64,000 nt of DNA, from assembly GCF_001421515.1 (NCBI RefSeq), contig NZ_LMKM01000012.1:178334-242333 (forward strand), given 5' to 3'. The position numbers and the translations under genes were made by a program. Below, piece by piece: positions 27,854 to 36,627 of the stretch (positions are counted from its first letter, which is position 1; every line of letters starts with the position of its first letter). A model generated the notes under the pieces. That model was not told the origin of the DNA. It did not search any database and was given only the letters and a program-made list of their open reading frames with translations. The DNA is from Pedobacter sp. Leaf216 (GTDB lineage: Bacteria; Bacteroidota; Bacteroidia; Sphingobacteriales; Sphingobacteriaceae).

Positions 27854-29389
27854 TCATTTTTCTGTAGCAACCCGGTAAACCGGATCTTCAATAATATTTA
27901 CCTGGATAATTTCGCCGGCATTTTTAAGTAAACGTTTACAATCATTACTCAGGTGCTTCAATTGCAGCTTCTTATTTGCATGGCTATATTTTTCGGTAAG
28001 TTTATTTAAGGCATCAATGCCCGACATATCGTAAATTCTACTGTTTTTAAAATCTATAACAACAAAAGCAGGATCTTGAGCAACATCGAAAAGCTCATTA
28101 AAATTGGCCACCGATCCAAAAAACAATGGTCCGTATATCTCATAGTGCTTTACGCCATCGGCATCAATGTGCTTGCCCGCCCTTATCCTTTTAGAACTTT
28201 CCCATGCAAAAACCAGCGCAGAAATAATTACCCCGATTAATACGGCCAGTGCAAGGTTATGCAACCAGATGGTAATTACCGCAACCAAAATGCCGATCAC
28301 AATATCTTGCCTGGGCATCTTATTAATTACCTTAAAACTCATCCATTCAAAGGTTCCGATGGCAACCATCATCATTACCCCTACTAATGCAGCCATAGGC
28401 ACGCGATCGATTACAGGCGCACCTACCAATATAATGATCAGAATGGTAATGGCAGCAACAATACCCGATAACCTGGCCCTTGCCCCTGCCGAAAGGTTAA
28501 CCAATGTTTGCGCAATCATTGGGCAGCCCCCCATGCCGGTAAAAAAGCCATTTGCAATATTTGCTATACCCTGTGCTATGCTTTCTCTGTTACGGTTCCC
28601 TTTCGTTTCTGTAATTTCATCAACCAGGTTTAAGGTAAGCAATCCTTCAGTTAAGCCTACACCTGCCATAATGAGTGCGTATGGAAAAATTATTTTAAGT
28701 GTATCCATGTTAAATGGAACTAGAGGAATATGAAATGGCGGAAAACCTCCTTTAACTGATGCAATATCTTTCACCAATTTGGTATCGATTCCGAAACCTA
28801 AAACAACAATAAAAACCAAAATAATGGCCACTAAAGATGCAGGAATAGCTTTGGTTATTTTTGGGAGGATAACTACAATTGCAACAGTAAGCAGCACTAA
28901 AGCCAACATGATATATAAAGGTGTGCCGCTTAACCATTCTACTTTACCATTAACCATGGTTTTAAACTGTTCTAACTGCGACATAAAAATAATTACCGCC
29001 AAACCGTTCACAAAGCCGAACATTACAGGCTGCGGAACGAGCCGCACAAATTTGCCAAGTTTAAATAAACCCACTAAAATCTGGATTGTACCGGCAAGCG
29101 CCACTGCGGCAAAAACGTATTCTATGCCTTGGGTTTTCATTAAAGCAATAAGCACAATTACAGTAGCACCCGCACCACCCGAAACCAAACCTGGCCTGCC
29201 ACCCAAAACTGCAGTTACCAGGCCCATAATAAATGCAGCGTACAAACCTGTTAATGGCGGAAAACCAGCAAGAATAGCAAATGATAACGATTCGGGAATC
29301 ATCGTCATGGCTACAGTTAAGCCTGCAAGTATTTCAGTTTTGTAATCTATTTTCTTCGAAAAATCGAAAAGTTGCAGGTAGGGTTTCAT
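27854..29389 (-). CDS. SulP-family inorganic anion transporter with STAS domain
   Basis: 511 residues. The membrane part (about 1-390) has ten or more hydrophobic segments and the SulP signatures GLTVAMTMIPESLSFAILAG and GLVSGGAGATVIVLIALM. MGGCPMIAQTLVNLSAGARARLSG follows. The C-terminal STAS domain (about 400-505) contains VVIDFKNSRIYDMSGIDALNKL, in which the serine of the DMSG segment is the position phosphorylated in anti-sigma-antagonist relatives. Such proteins exchange or import sulfate, bicarbonate or similar anions across the inner membrane; the substrate here is open. Stand-alone gene. Confidence 0.92.
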   Translation of the reverse strand: MKPYLQLFDFSKKIDYKTEILAGLTVAMTMIPESLSFAILAGFPPLTGLYAAFIMGLVTAVLGGRPGLVSGGAGATVIVLIALMKTQGIEYVFAAVALAGTIQILVGLFKLGKFVRLVPQPVMFGFVNGLAVIIFMSQLEQFKTMVNGKVEWLSGTPLYIMLALVLLTVAIVVILPKITKAIPASLVAIILVFIVVLGFGIDTKLVKDIASVKGGFPPFHIPLVPFNMDTLKIIFPYALIMAGVGLTEGLLTLNLVDEITETKGNRNRESIAQGIANIANGFFTGMGGCPMIAQTLVNLSAGARARLSGIVAAITILIIILVGAPVIDRVPMAALVGVMMMVAIGTFEWMSFKVINKMPRQDIVIGILVAVITIWLHNLALAVLIGVIISALVFAWESSKRIRAGKHIDADGVKHYEIYGPLFFGSVANFNELFDVAQDPAFVVIDFKNSRIYDMSGIDALNKLTEKYSHANKKLQLKHLSNDCKRLLKNAGEIIQVNIIEDPVYRVATEK

Positions 29390-29422
29390 TAATGAATGAT
29401 ATTAGCAAATTGCAAATATCGA

Positions 29423-29449
29423 AATAATAAGCACAATAGCCTTATTATT
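29423..29449. terminator. Hairpin between hxlR-like and sulP genes
   Basis: Perfect 9-bp arms AATAATAAG and CTTATTATT around a 9-nt loop, 3 bp after the end of the HxlR gene. AT-rich, so only a moderate terminator. Confidence 0.45.
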
Positions 29450-29451
29450 GG

Positions 29452-29865
29452 CTACGCATTGTGGGTAAGTTCAGCAAGCTGCTCCTCATCCTTAAAAGTG
29501 TAACAGCTCTTGTCGTGATCAGCATTTCCTGAAATTGGATTTATACGATGCTGAAAATTGCTTCCCCAAATTTCCAATGCTTTAAAAACATCAGTCAGCC
29601 TTTTACCCGATTCGGTAAACGAATATTCCACCTTTGGCGGTACCACGGGATAAATTTTCCGCTCCACAATCTGATCTTCCTCCAACTCCCTCAATTGCTG
29701 GGTAAGCATTTTTTCCGTTATGCCTGCTACACTACGGTGAAGTTCTCCATATCTTTTCGGACCCGACAAAAGCCTATTCAAAATAGTTAGTTTCCATTTA
29801 CCGCCAATTACATTCAGCGCCGCTTCCATTGAGCAGGAGTAATAGGCTTGTCTTTTCTTTGTCAT
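29452..29865 (-). CDS. HxlR-family winged-helix regulator
   Basis: 137 residues. Typical HxlR opening with a conserved cysteine (YYSCSMEAALNVIGGKWKLTIL), a recognition helix region GPKRYGELHRSVAGITEKMLTQQLRELE and the wing VVPPKVEYSFTESG. HxlR proteins often sense electrophiles or quinones through that cysteine. It is transcribed divergently from the SDR gene at 29999 with a 133-bp gap carrying a direct repeat (29915-29946), so control of that SDR is likely. Confidence 0.92.
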   Translation of the reverse strand: MTKKRQAYYSCSMEAALNVIGGKWKLTILNRLLSGPKRYGELHRSVAGITEKMLTQQLRELEEDQIVERKIYPVVPPKVEYSFTESGKRLTDVFKALEIWGSNFQHRINPISGNADHDKSCYTFKDEEQLAELTHNA

Positions 29866-29914
29866 ATAAAAATTTCGATGCAGGTGTTTAAAGAATCTCG
29901 GACCATTTCGTACT

Positions 29915-29946
29915 AAAAAGTGCGTACCGAACCAAAAAGTACATAC
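29915..29946. promoter_or_regulatory. Direct repeat in the HxlR/SDR divergent region
   Basis: AAAAAGTGCGTAC at 29915-29927 and AAAAAGTACATAC at 29934-29946, offset by 19 bp. A further GTAC at 29910-29913 makes the first copy partly palindromic. A candidate HxlR binding site. Confidence 0.5.
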
Positions 29947-29998
29947 TTGATGGGTGGTATAATTAGCCGTCTCTTTGACCTATTAAAACATAAAGATA

Positions 29999-30754
29999 AT
30001 GAAAAAATTAGCAGGAAAAACCGCAATCATCACAGGTGGAAATAGCGGTATAGGTTATTCAACAGCAGCAGAGTTTTTAGCTCAGGGTGCTAAAGTAATC
30101 ATCACAGGCAGAAATGAAAAATCGGTAAAAGATGCCGTTGCTGCACTGGGAGAAAATGCATTCGGAATAGTTTCTGACAGCGCCTATATGGAAGAAATTA
30201 CAAAATTGGCAGAACAGGTAAAAACGATAACAACCACATTAGATATTATTGTGGTAAACGCAGGTATTGGTAAATTTAATTCATTGGCAGATATGACAGA
30301 GCAAATGTTCGATGAAATTATGAATATCAACTTTAAAGGTGCCTATTTTAGCTTGCAGCAATTATTGCCTTTAGTTAACAACGGCGGTTCTATTATTTTA
30401 AATACTTCGATAAATGCACATATCGGCATGGCTGGTGCTACCGTTTATGCTGCAAGCAAATCGGCATTATTAACTTTAGCAAAAAATCTATCTGCAGAAT
30501 TAACTTCCAGAAAAATAAGGGTAAATGCGGTTAGTCCTGGCCCTGTTGGCACACCCTTGCATACCAGCGAAAAACTTGGCTTAAGTGAAGAAGATTTGCA
30601 GCAAATGGGAGAGCATTTGGTAAAACAGATCCCCGTAGGCAGATTCGGACAAGCAGAAGAAATTGCTAAAACAATTGCTTTCTTTGCTTCTGATGACTCA
30701 TCATTTATTTTGGGATCAGAACTCATCGCAGATGGTGGTATGTATAATTTATAA
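29999..30754 (+). CDS. Short-chain dehydrogenase/reductase
   Basis: 251 residues, a classical SDR. The nucleotide-binding motif TGGNSGIG is at about residues 12-19, NAG near 90, a catalytic serine in LNTSINAH and YAASK near 150-154, and the C-terminus ends GSELIADGGMYNL. It reduces or oxidises a small carbonyl or alcohol with NAD(P)H; the substrate is unknown. It is paired divergently with an HxlR regulator. Confidence 0.92.
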   Translation: MKKLAGKTAIITGGNSGIGYSTAAEFLAQGAKVIITGRNEKSVKDAVAALGENAFGIVSDSAYMEEITKLAEQVKTITTTLDIIVVNAGIGKFNSLADMTEQMFDEIMNINFKGAYFSLQQLLPLVNNGGSIILNTSINAHIGMAGATVYAASKSALLTLAKNLSAELTSRKIRVNAVSPGPVGTPLHTSEKLGLSEEDLQQMGEHLVKQIPVGRFGQAEEIAKTIAFFASDDSSFILGSELIADGGMYNL

Positions 30755-30759
30755 TAAAC

Positions 30760-30793
30760 AATTGAACCAGAGGATATTTCCCCTGGTTCAATT
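30760..30793. terminator. Bidirectional terminator between convergent genes
   Basis: Arms AATTGAACCAGAGG and CCCCTGGTTCAATT (one mismatch) around ATATTT, with T runs on the plus side. It sits between the SDR stop at 30754 and the PRISE-type gene end at 30798. Confidence 0.8.
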
Positions 30794-30797
30794 TTAA

Positions 30798-31856
30798 TTA
30801 ACCTGGAATAATACCATTACGTTTCAATTCATCAAACAAACTAAAAAACATTTTTTCGGTTTCCACATACTCATGAAAACCCATCCGCCGCGCTTTGGTT
30901 CCATCAGAAAAGAAATCATAATCCCATGAAAAAACAAAATCGCCAAACGGCCAAGAGGATACCGACGAATAATGGTGTTTAGCCAGGCCGTATTTTTCCT
31001 GCATCTGCGTCCATAAAGTCAATTTATCAGCCATAACTATTGTAAGAGGCATTTGGAGCGGTGGCGCGACTTCCATTTTAAAATAAGCGGCAATTTTTGG
31101 CCAGAGATCATTCCAGCGGATCAGATCGCCATTTGTAATGTTAAATGCCTGATTGGCGCATAAAGGATTTGTAGCTGCCCAAACTGTGGCCTTTGCCAAT
31201 AAGCCAGCATCGGTAATATCCAAAAGTTTATCGTAGGCACCCAACTTACCAGGGAAACGAAGTGGCAAACCCAATTCTTTTGATATGGAGGCATAAATAG
31301 CAATTACCAGCACTAAATTCATCGGATTACCCAAAGCTGTACCTGCAACCACTGAAGGACGAATTGCCGACCAGCCCCATTTTTTTCCTTTTTGCTGCGC
31401 TTCAAGAAATTGCTGCTGATCTACATTAAACTCCGGTGGCATATGCCCGCCATCGTTTTCTTTGGCTGGCGTTTTAAACGGGCCATAATGCGCGCCATAC
31501 ACTTTATATCCCTGCATTAAACTAATATGCTGTAAATCCACAGCAACACTTTCTATTGCATTAACTACATTAACGAGCATAGCCAGATTAGGGGCTACCA
31601 GCTCAGCCCATGTTGGCTTATCCTGGTAGGCTGCATAAAAAATATGCGTTACGGCTGTTAATGTTGCTAATTTTAGCTTACTATCTTCACTATCCAGAAG
31701 ATTAACCGATATATATTTAACGTTCCCATTATCAGTACCTCCACGGCGGGATAGGCCGATAATTTGCCAATCGCCATGGCTTTCCAAATGGCTGATGAGG
31801 TTGCTGCCGATAACGCCATTTGCGCCTACCACTACTGCTGTTTTTTTGCTTTTCAT
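30798..31856 (-). CDS. PRISE-type (progesterone 5-beta-reductase-like) NAD(P)-dependent oxidoreductase
   Basis: 352 residues. Extended-SDR Rossmann start VVGANGVIGSNLISHLE, with a GLSRRGG cofactor loop that favours NADPH. The core QGYKVYGAHYGPFKTPAKE and RPSVVAGTALGNPMN match the bacterial relatives of plant iridoid synthase/progesterone 5-beta-reductase, which reduce activated C=C bonds of enals and enones. It is divergent from the AraC gene at 31916 with only 59 bp between starts, so joint control is likely. Confidence 0.82.
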   Translation of the reverse strand: MKSKKTAVVVGANGVIGSNLISHLESHGDWQIIGLSRRGGTDNGNVKYISVNLLDSEDSKLKLATLTAVTHIFYAAYQDKPTWAELVAPNLAMLVNVVNAIESVAVDLQHISLMQGYKVYGAHYGPFKTPAKENDGGHMPPEFNVDQQQFLEAQQKGKKWGWSAIRPSVVAGTALGNPMNLVLVIAIYASISKELGLPLRFPGKLGAYDKLLDITDAGLLAKATVWAATNPLCANQAFNITNGDLIRWNDLWPKIAAYFKMEVAPPLQMPLTIVMADKLTLWTQMQEKYGLAKHHYSSVSSWPFGDFVFSWDYDFFSDGTKARRMGFHEYVETEKMFFSLFDELKRNGIIPG

Positions 31857-31915
31857 CTCTTAAAATTGAGTTGTAAAGTTCAGCTCAAAAAATAAATGTG
31901 TTTTTGTAAAATAGT

Positions 31916-32728
31916 ATGATAGATTTGTACAATTCCATGATGAAACGATACATCCAATTTCAGCCCATTGTTATTTCGGATTTTGAAGCAAACGAATGGC
32001 AACATCCTGTGCACCAGCACAACCATTATGAACTGATTTACATTAAAAATGGATCCGGCAATCATATCATTAATAATATTCCTGTAGCCTATCAAAAGGG
32101 AAATGTATTCTTAATTGGCCCTGATGATGACCATCGTTTTGAGATTGATGAGAAAACGCATTTCGTTTACATTAAGTTTACTGATATTTATATCCATCAG
32201 CCAGAAATTAACTCAACTGGCTTACAACATTTAGAATACCTGATTAAAAGCAGGGAAACACATTTTTTAGGTTTCAGTTTTAATGAAGATGACCAGTTGG
32301 TGGTGGAAAATATTATTGCACTCATATCCTCACTCCATAAAAATATGTTGCAAAATGAAGCGCTAATCTGGATACAGATTTTAACATTATCGCATATTAT
32401 GCAACGCAACATGCCAGAAATTAAAAGCAGTTTACAACGTTCTAAAGATATTCAGGCCATTTTCTGTTACTTGCATAAACACATTTACCATCCACAAAAC
32501 TTAAAGGCCAGCATTATGGCTGCGCATTTTAATCTTTCAGAAGATTATATAGGTTCGTACTTTAAAAGAAATACAGGCATTACCCTTAGGCAGTATATTC
32601 AGGATTATCGACAAAACCTAATAAAAAAGCGCATGGAAAATGGCAGGTTTGGCCTAAAACAGATTGCCGCCGAATTTGGCCTAACCGACGAAAGCCATGT
32701 AAGTAAGGTATTGAAGAAAAGTATATAG
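31916..32728 (+). CDS. AraC-family transcriptional regulator
   Basis: 270 residues. An N-terminal cupin-like sensor (about 20-110; HPVHQHNHYELIYIKNGSG has the sugar-binding-type histidine cluster) is followed by a helical linker. A C-terminal double helix-turn-helix (about 175-270) includes SIMAAHFNLSEDYIGSYFKR and LKQIAAEFGLTDESHVSKVL. ATGs at 31937 and 31940 are alternative starts. It probably regulates the divergent PRISE-type reductase. Confidence 0.9.
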   Translation: MIDLYNSMMKRYIQFQPIVISDFEANEWQHPVHQHNHYELIYIKNGSGNHIINNIPVAYQKGNVFLIGPDDDHRFEIDEKTHFVYIKFTDIYIHQPEINSTGLQHLEYLIKSRETHFLGFSFNEDDQLVVENIIALISSLHKNMLQNEALIWIQILTLSHIMQRNMPEIKSSLQRSKDIQAIFCYLHKHIYHPQNLKASIMAAHFNLSEDYIGSYFKRNTGITLRQYIQDYRQNLIKKRMENGRFGLKQIAAEFGLTDESHVSKVLKKSI

Positions 32729-32890
32729 TCAATCACCTGAAAAAAGTTTCAACGTGAAATAACGGACTGAATTGTTTATCCTTAACAAATATTAGGCTTA
32801 TTTTCCATGTTTTTATAACGCTAAACTATTTCCTCATTTACAGGAGATTTGTACTACAGAAAAATAGCACTTATCTTTATCCTTACAAGC

Positions 32891-33454
32891 ATGAACCACA
32901 AATTAAGAACCCACATAGAAGAAATTGTAACGTTAACGGATGATGAATTTGATTATGTACAGGAAAATTTCATCACCAAAAAGTTTAAAAAACATCAATT
33001 TTTAATCCAGGAGGGTGAACAGGTAAAATACTCTTATTTTGTGGTATCAGGGCTTTTAAAACTGGTGCATACGGATGATTCGGGAAAACAGCATATCGTT
33101 TCTTTTGCTATGGAAAACTGGTGGGAAAGCGACTACCTGGCCTATTTTAATCAGAGCTCTGCCACCATGAGTTTGGAGTGCCTGGAAGATACCGAAGTAT
33201 GTTGCTTTACCCTTAAAAATTACCAAACCCTGTGTAAGGAATTTCAAAAAATGCAATATTTTTTTCTACAGAAAGCCAATTACGGACACATTGGATCTCA
33301 GCGCCGGATATTATCATTACTTACATCAAATGCTCAAGAGCGTTACGAACAGTTGCTAAAGGAATATCCAGCTTTATTTCAACGGGTACCCAAATCGCTT
33401 CTTGCAGCTTACCTGGGCGTTTCCCGCGAAACTTTAAGTCGGTTTTCTCAATAA
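32891..33454 (+). CDS. Crp/Fnr-family transcriptional regulator
   Basis: 187 residues from ATG 32891 (MNHKLRTHIEEIV); the longer frame needs a TTG and adds a hydrophobic stretch untypical of the family. The cyclic-nucleotide-binding-like beta roll (about 25-115) includes HQFLIQEGEQVKYSYFVVSGLLK. The C-terminal helix-turn-helix is compact, ending LLAAYLGVSRETLSRFSQ. Bacteroidota members usually lack cAMP. The effector is unknown. RidA follows 98 bp downstream. Confidence 0.9.
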   Translation: MNHKLRTHIEEIVTLTDDEFDYVQENFITKKFKKHQFLIQEGEQVKYSYFVVSGLLKLVHTDDSGKQHIVSFAMENWWESDYLAYFNQSSATMSLECLEDTEVCCFTLKNYQTLCKEFQKMQYFFLQKANYGHIGSQRRILSLLTSNAQERYEQLLKEYPALFQRVPKSLLAAYLGVSRETLSRFSQ

Positions 33455-33552
33455 TAATGTGATAAACCTCACTCCAAATTCTTGCGGTTCATCACCGTTT
33501 AAACCCTAACATCGGTTGCAACTTTGTATCATTATAATTTAAATACAAAGTG

Positions 33553-33942
33553 ATGGAAAAACAAATCATTAATCCCTGGCAGTGGCAAAATCAGCGCAGT
33601 TATGTACAAGCTGTAGAAGTTAAACAAGCAACAGGCACGCTTTACGTCTCGGGGCAAACAGCTACCAGTGCAGATGGCATATCAAGCACGGCCGACGTAA
33701 AAACCCAACTTATTGAAGCCATACAGCATTTGGAACAGGTAATTGCACAGGCTGGATATGAACCTAAAGGTATTGTCCGTTTAAATATTTACACCACCAA
33801 ATCAGCTGAATTTTTCGAATGTTTCGATATTTTTCAGGCGTGGATAGCCAAACATGGTATTAAACAAGCCACTACCTTATTAGAAGTAAAAAGTTTGTAC
33901 GAAACCTTAAGCGTAGAATTAGAAGCAACTGTAGTAAAGTAG
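33553..33942 (+). CDS. RidA/YjgF-family protein
   Basis: 129 residues from ATG 33553; a GTG codon directly before it is an alternative. Matches the RidA fold: LYVSGQTATSADG, HLEQVIAQAGYEPKGIVRLNIYTT and TTLLEVKSLYETLSVELEATVV. In most RidA deaminases an arginine sits in the pre-terminal strand; here the equivalent stretch lacks the canonical IxVEA motif with Arg, so deaminase activity on enamines/imines is not assured. It lies just after the Crp-type regulator. Confidence 0.85.
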   Translation: MEKQIINPWQWQNQRSYVQAVEVKQATGTLYVSGQTATSADGISSTADVKTQLIEAIQHLEQVIAQAGYEPKGIVRLNIYTTKSAEFFECFDIFQAWIAKHGIKQATTLLEVKSLYETLSVELEATVVK

Positions 33943-34040
33943 ATGCGAATCAATTAGCGCTTAGAAACTGTAAATTGTTAAACTAATGCTGTAAACGGCA
34001 TATAAAATGCCATTAAATATAGCTTCGAGCAATAATTTTA

Positions 34041-34068
34041 AAAAAATCAGTCGGGTGACTGATTTTTT
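34041..34068. terminator. Strong bidirectional terminator
   Basis: Perfect 12-bp stem with arms AAAAAATCAGTC and GACTGATTTTTT around a GGGT loop, followed by more T. It lies about 100 bp after the RidA gene. Confidence 0.88.
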
Positions 34069-34154
34069 TTGCGCCATTTTATCGACTAAAACAAAACACT
34101 GATTATCCAGTTAGATTAATATTATTGGTTAGAAAGCATGGAGGAAAAGTATAA

Positions 34155-34709
34155 ATGACGGCTTCAGCACAATTGGCAAAGTGGGTGGCAGAACAACATG
34201 CGGGGCAACTCGTAAGAAATACGAATAAGCCCTATTTTAATCATTTGGAAACTGTTGCAACGCTTGCAGGGCCTGTAACAAGATTGGGTTATGAAATTGG
34301 ACTTTGTCATGATTTATTGGAAGATACTAATACCAATGGCGATGACCTGCAAAATGCATTAATCCGTTTTGGTTATGCTAAATCTGATGCATCTGAAATT
34401 ATGAATTGTGTAATCGAATTAACAGATGTATACACTAAAAAAGCTTATCCTTACCTTCATAAAGTGAAGCGAAAAAAACTGGAAGCCGAGCGGCTTTTTA
34501 AGGTAAGTGCCGCTGCCCAGACCGTAAAATATGCCGATTTAATGGATAATATTGACTGGATGATGCAGCACGATCAAAAACATGCTACAAAATACCTAAA
34601 TAAAAAACGCCTGCTAATTGCCAACCTAAACCAAGGCAATGCACAGCTTCGCCAACAAGTATTAAACCTAATTAATAAATGTTTATTGACACTTAAATAT
34701 AATCATTAA
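34155..34709 (+). CDS. Small HD-domain phosphohydrolase (RelA/SpoT-hydrolase-like)
   Basis: 184 residues, about the length of stand-alone MESH1/SAH-type (p)ppGpp hydrolases. The order of residues fits: H30 (FNHLETV), H52-D53 with E56-D57 (CHDLLEDT) and K125xxD128xxxN132 (VKYADLMDN). Those positions bind the metal and guanosine polyphosphate in SpoT-like hydrolases. There is no synthetase domain. It could lower (p)ppGpp or act on another nucleotide; this is inferred from motifs only. Stand-alone gene, convergent with the protease gene 2 bp downstream. Confidence 0.8.
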   Translation: MTASAQLAKWVAEQHAGQLVRNTNKPYFNHLETVATLAGPVTRLGYEIGLCHDLLEDTNTNGDDLQNALIRFGYAKSDASEIMNCVIELTDVYTKKAYPYLHKVKRKKLEAERLFKVSAAAQTVKYADLMDNIDWMMQHDQKHATKYLNKKRLLIANLNQGNAQLRQQVLNLINKCLLTLKYNH

Positions 34710-34711
34710 GA

Positions 34712-35875
34712 TTATGCACCACTTTTCTTTTGATCTGCATAGGCCACATTATAAAGGTGGTTTGGCTTTAAATAAATTACATCGTTTTGGAAATCGAAAA
34801 CAGTATTGAATCTTTTCAGAATATCTGTCCCTAAATAATGAACGTTTACACCCGGCATTGGTTTATTTTGCTCCATTACCTGCGCCGGAACATCTTTAAG
34901 TTCAAAATTGCCGATTTTTAAACTTTGCAATTTTACTGTAGTTACGGGTACTTCATTACCCCTAGTGCCATGCATCATCACCTTTTTTATAACTTCCATC
35001 TTATCTGTCGGAAATTTCATTTCCCGCAGCAAATCATTATCCAGCATTACGGTACGCTGATAGCCTAAATCAAAGAAAAACAGACTTTTATTTTTCGTAC
35101 CGCTTTGCAAAATCTCACTTTCAATAAAAGGTTTGTTTTTGATATAGGTGATTTTAAATTTAGTGTATTGTTTATCCAATAAAATCTGTTTTGGCATCAC
35201 CGAATGCACCATTAGTTTATTTTTGTCGTAATCAAGGGCTACAATCATGCCGTCGAATATATCCCAGCCCAGCAGTCCATCCGTTTCATCACCAGCCAGT
35301 TCAATATCATAAATTTTGCTTTTATACGTTTGATTCCCAATTTTAATATCATAATCGGTATTATAAAGCTTTGGCTTAGATTTAACTTTTTGCTTCAAAG
35401 CAGCGGTTGTGAGGTCTACTTCGGTTGCGCCAGAATCGAAGTTCAACAAAAGGGAATCCGTTTTATTGAAAACCACTGGTAAAAAGTTAGTATTGTATTT
35501 ATTTACGAAAAATGGAATAGAATCGTGTACTTCAGGCGATATTCTACTAAAATTCTTTAAAGGTGGGCACACAATCCTGGTGCGGCAGGAATCTTTGCCG
35601 TTTAATAATACGATAAATTCTTTTTCTGCCCCCGGGCCTATTCTGAATACAATAGAATCTATATCTGTTTTAAACTTTATGTTTATTGATTTGGTTATTT
35701 TCCCCGTTGTAAACACATCCACCTTTATTTTAGGATTGATGTACCAGTTTGAGGATGCCTTGTGCGCTTCGTAAAATTTTGCCTCACCAGCTCCGGCTTT
35801 AACAATTGGTAATTTCTTTTGGGCTAAAATAGATAAGGGAAGTAACACTGCTGCAATGAGTAATATTTGTTTCAT
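34712..35875 (-). CDS. Retropepsin-like aspartyl protease family protein, secreted
   Basis: 387 residues with a signal peptide (about 1-18, SILAQ). Two retropepsin-like halves are visible. The first has NFDSGATEVDL (DSG catalytic motif near residue 147) and later DGLLGWDIFDG. The second has FFDLGYQRTVML, where the motif is DLG instead of D(S/T)G, and HYLGTDILKRFNTVFDF. The single clear DSG suggests one working aspartate per chain pair or a changed second site. Likely periplasmic or surface protease of unknown target. Stand-alone. Confidence 0.75.
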   Translation of the reverse strand: MKQILLIAAVLLPLSILAQKKLPIVKAGAGEAKFYEAHKASSNWYINPKIKVDVFTTGKITKSINIKFKTDIDSIVFRIGPGAEKEFIVLLNGKDSCRTRIVCPPLKNFSRISPEVHDSIPFFVNKYNTNFLPVVFNKTDSLLLNFDSGATEVDLTTAALKQKVKSKPKLYNTDYDIKIGNQTYKSKIYDIELAGDETDGLLGWDIFDGMIVALDYDKNKLMVHSVMPKQILLDKQYTKFKITYIKNKPFIESEILQSGTKNKSLFFFDLGYQRTVMLDNDLLREMKFPTDKMEVIKKVMMHGTRGNEVPVTTVKLQSLKIGNFELKDVPAQVMEQNKPMPGVNVHYLGTDILKRFNTVFDFQNDVIYLKPNHLYNVAYADQKKSGA

Positions 35876-36124
35876 AAGCGAATAATAGATTTAAGATTTT
35901 GCAAGGGACTGCATTTAATGGTTGCCAACGGAAACTAAAGATAAAAAAGAAATACAAATCATGATGTGCATGATGCATTTAAATTTTGAACGGTTGAAAT
36001 GAGGTACTCAAACTAAATTGTTAGCGATAAAACAAGTCGCATATCACCCCTTAACTTGTCGTTTTTGCACATCTGCGCCTATATTATATTGCTGTATTTT
36101 TGAGTAAACTAAATAAGAAACAAC

Positions 36125-36538
36125 ATGGCAACTCAAATTTTCGTAAACCTGGCGGTAAGCGACCTTAACAAGTCGGTAGCGTTTTTCACCAAACTTGGTT
36201 ATACTTTTAACCCAAAATTTACCGATGAAAAAGCAACCTGTATGATCATCAGCGATACCATTTACGTTATGCTGCTCACCAGAACTTTTTTCCAAACTTT
36301 TACCGAAAAAGAAATTGTTGATGCCCACAAAGCCATAGAAACATCCATTGCCATATCTGCCGATAGCAAAGATGCCGTTAACGAGATGGTAGATAAAGCT
36401 GTAGCTGCTGGCGCAACGATTCCAAACCCGGCTACGGATTATGGTTTTATGTATCAACACAGTTTTGATGATCTTGATGGTCACCATTGGGAATATGTTT
36501 GGATGGATCCGAACGGCATGCCAGAGCATCAGGGGTAA
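36125..36538 (+). CDS. VOC-family (glyoxalase/bleomycin-resistance-like) protein
   Basis: 137 residues with two beta-alpha-beta-beta-beta modules. First module: QIFVNLAVSDLNKSVAFFTKLGYTFNP. Second module: AVNEMVDKAVAAGATIPNP, ending DLDGHHWEYVWMDP. Metal-binding histidine/glutamate positions are partly present (HHWEYVWMD). The family includes dioxygenases, glyoxalases and antibiotic-binding proteins; the exact role cannot be told. Confidence 0.9.
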   Translation: MATQIFVNLAVSDLNKSVAFFTKLGYTFNPKFTDEKATCMIISDTIYVMLLTRTFFQTFTEKEIVDAHKAIETSIAISADSKDAVNEMVDKAVAAGATIPNPATDYGFMYQHSFDDLDGHHWEYVWMDPNGMPEHQG

Positions 36539-36627
36539 GATATTACAGGAATTAAAAAGGACAGATAAGGAAATTCCTTACCTGCTCTTTTTGCTTTTAT
36601 CTGATTACAGCAACTTGGCTAAATTTT

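Noticed and set aside
28167..29345. Two long plus-strand open frames (188 codons each) opposite the SulP gene
   Set aside because: They lie wholly antisense to a clear transporter, are made of low-complexity I/T/P/A runs, and match no family. They are a by-product of codon bias in a hydrophobic protein.
36044..36529. 161-codon minus-strand frame over the VOC gene
   Set aside because: It is antisense to a well-supported VOC protein and has no recognisable domain.
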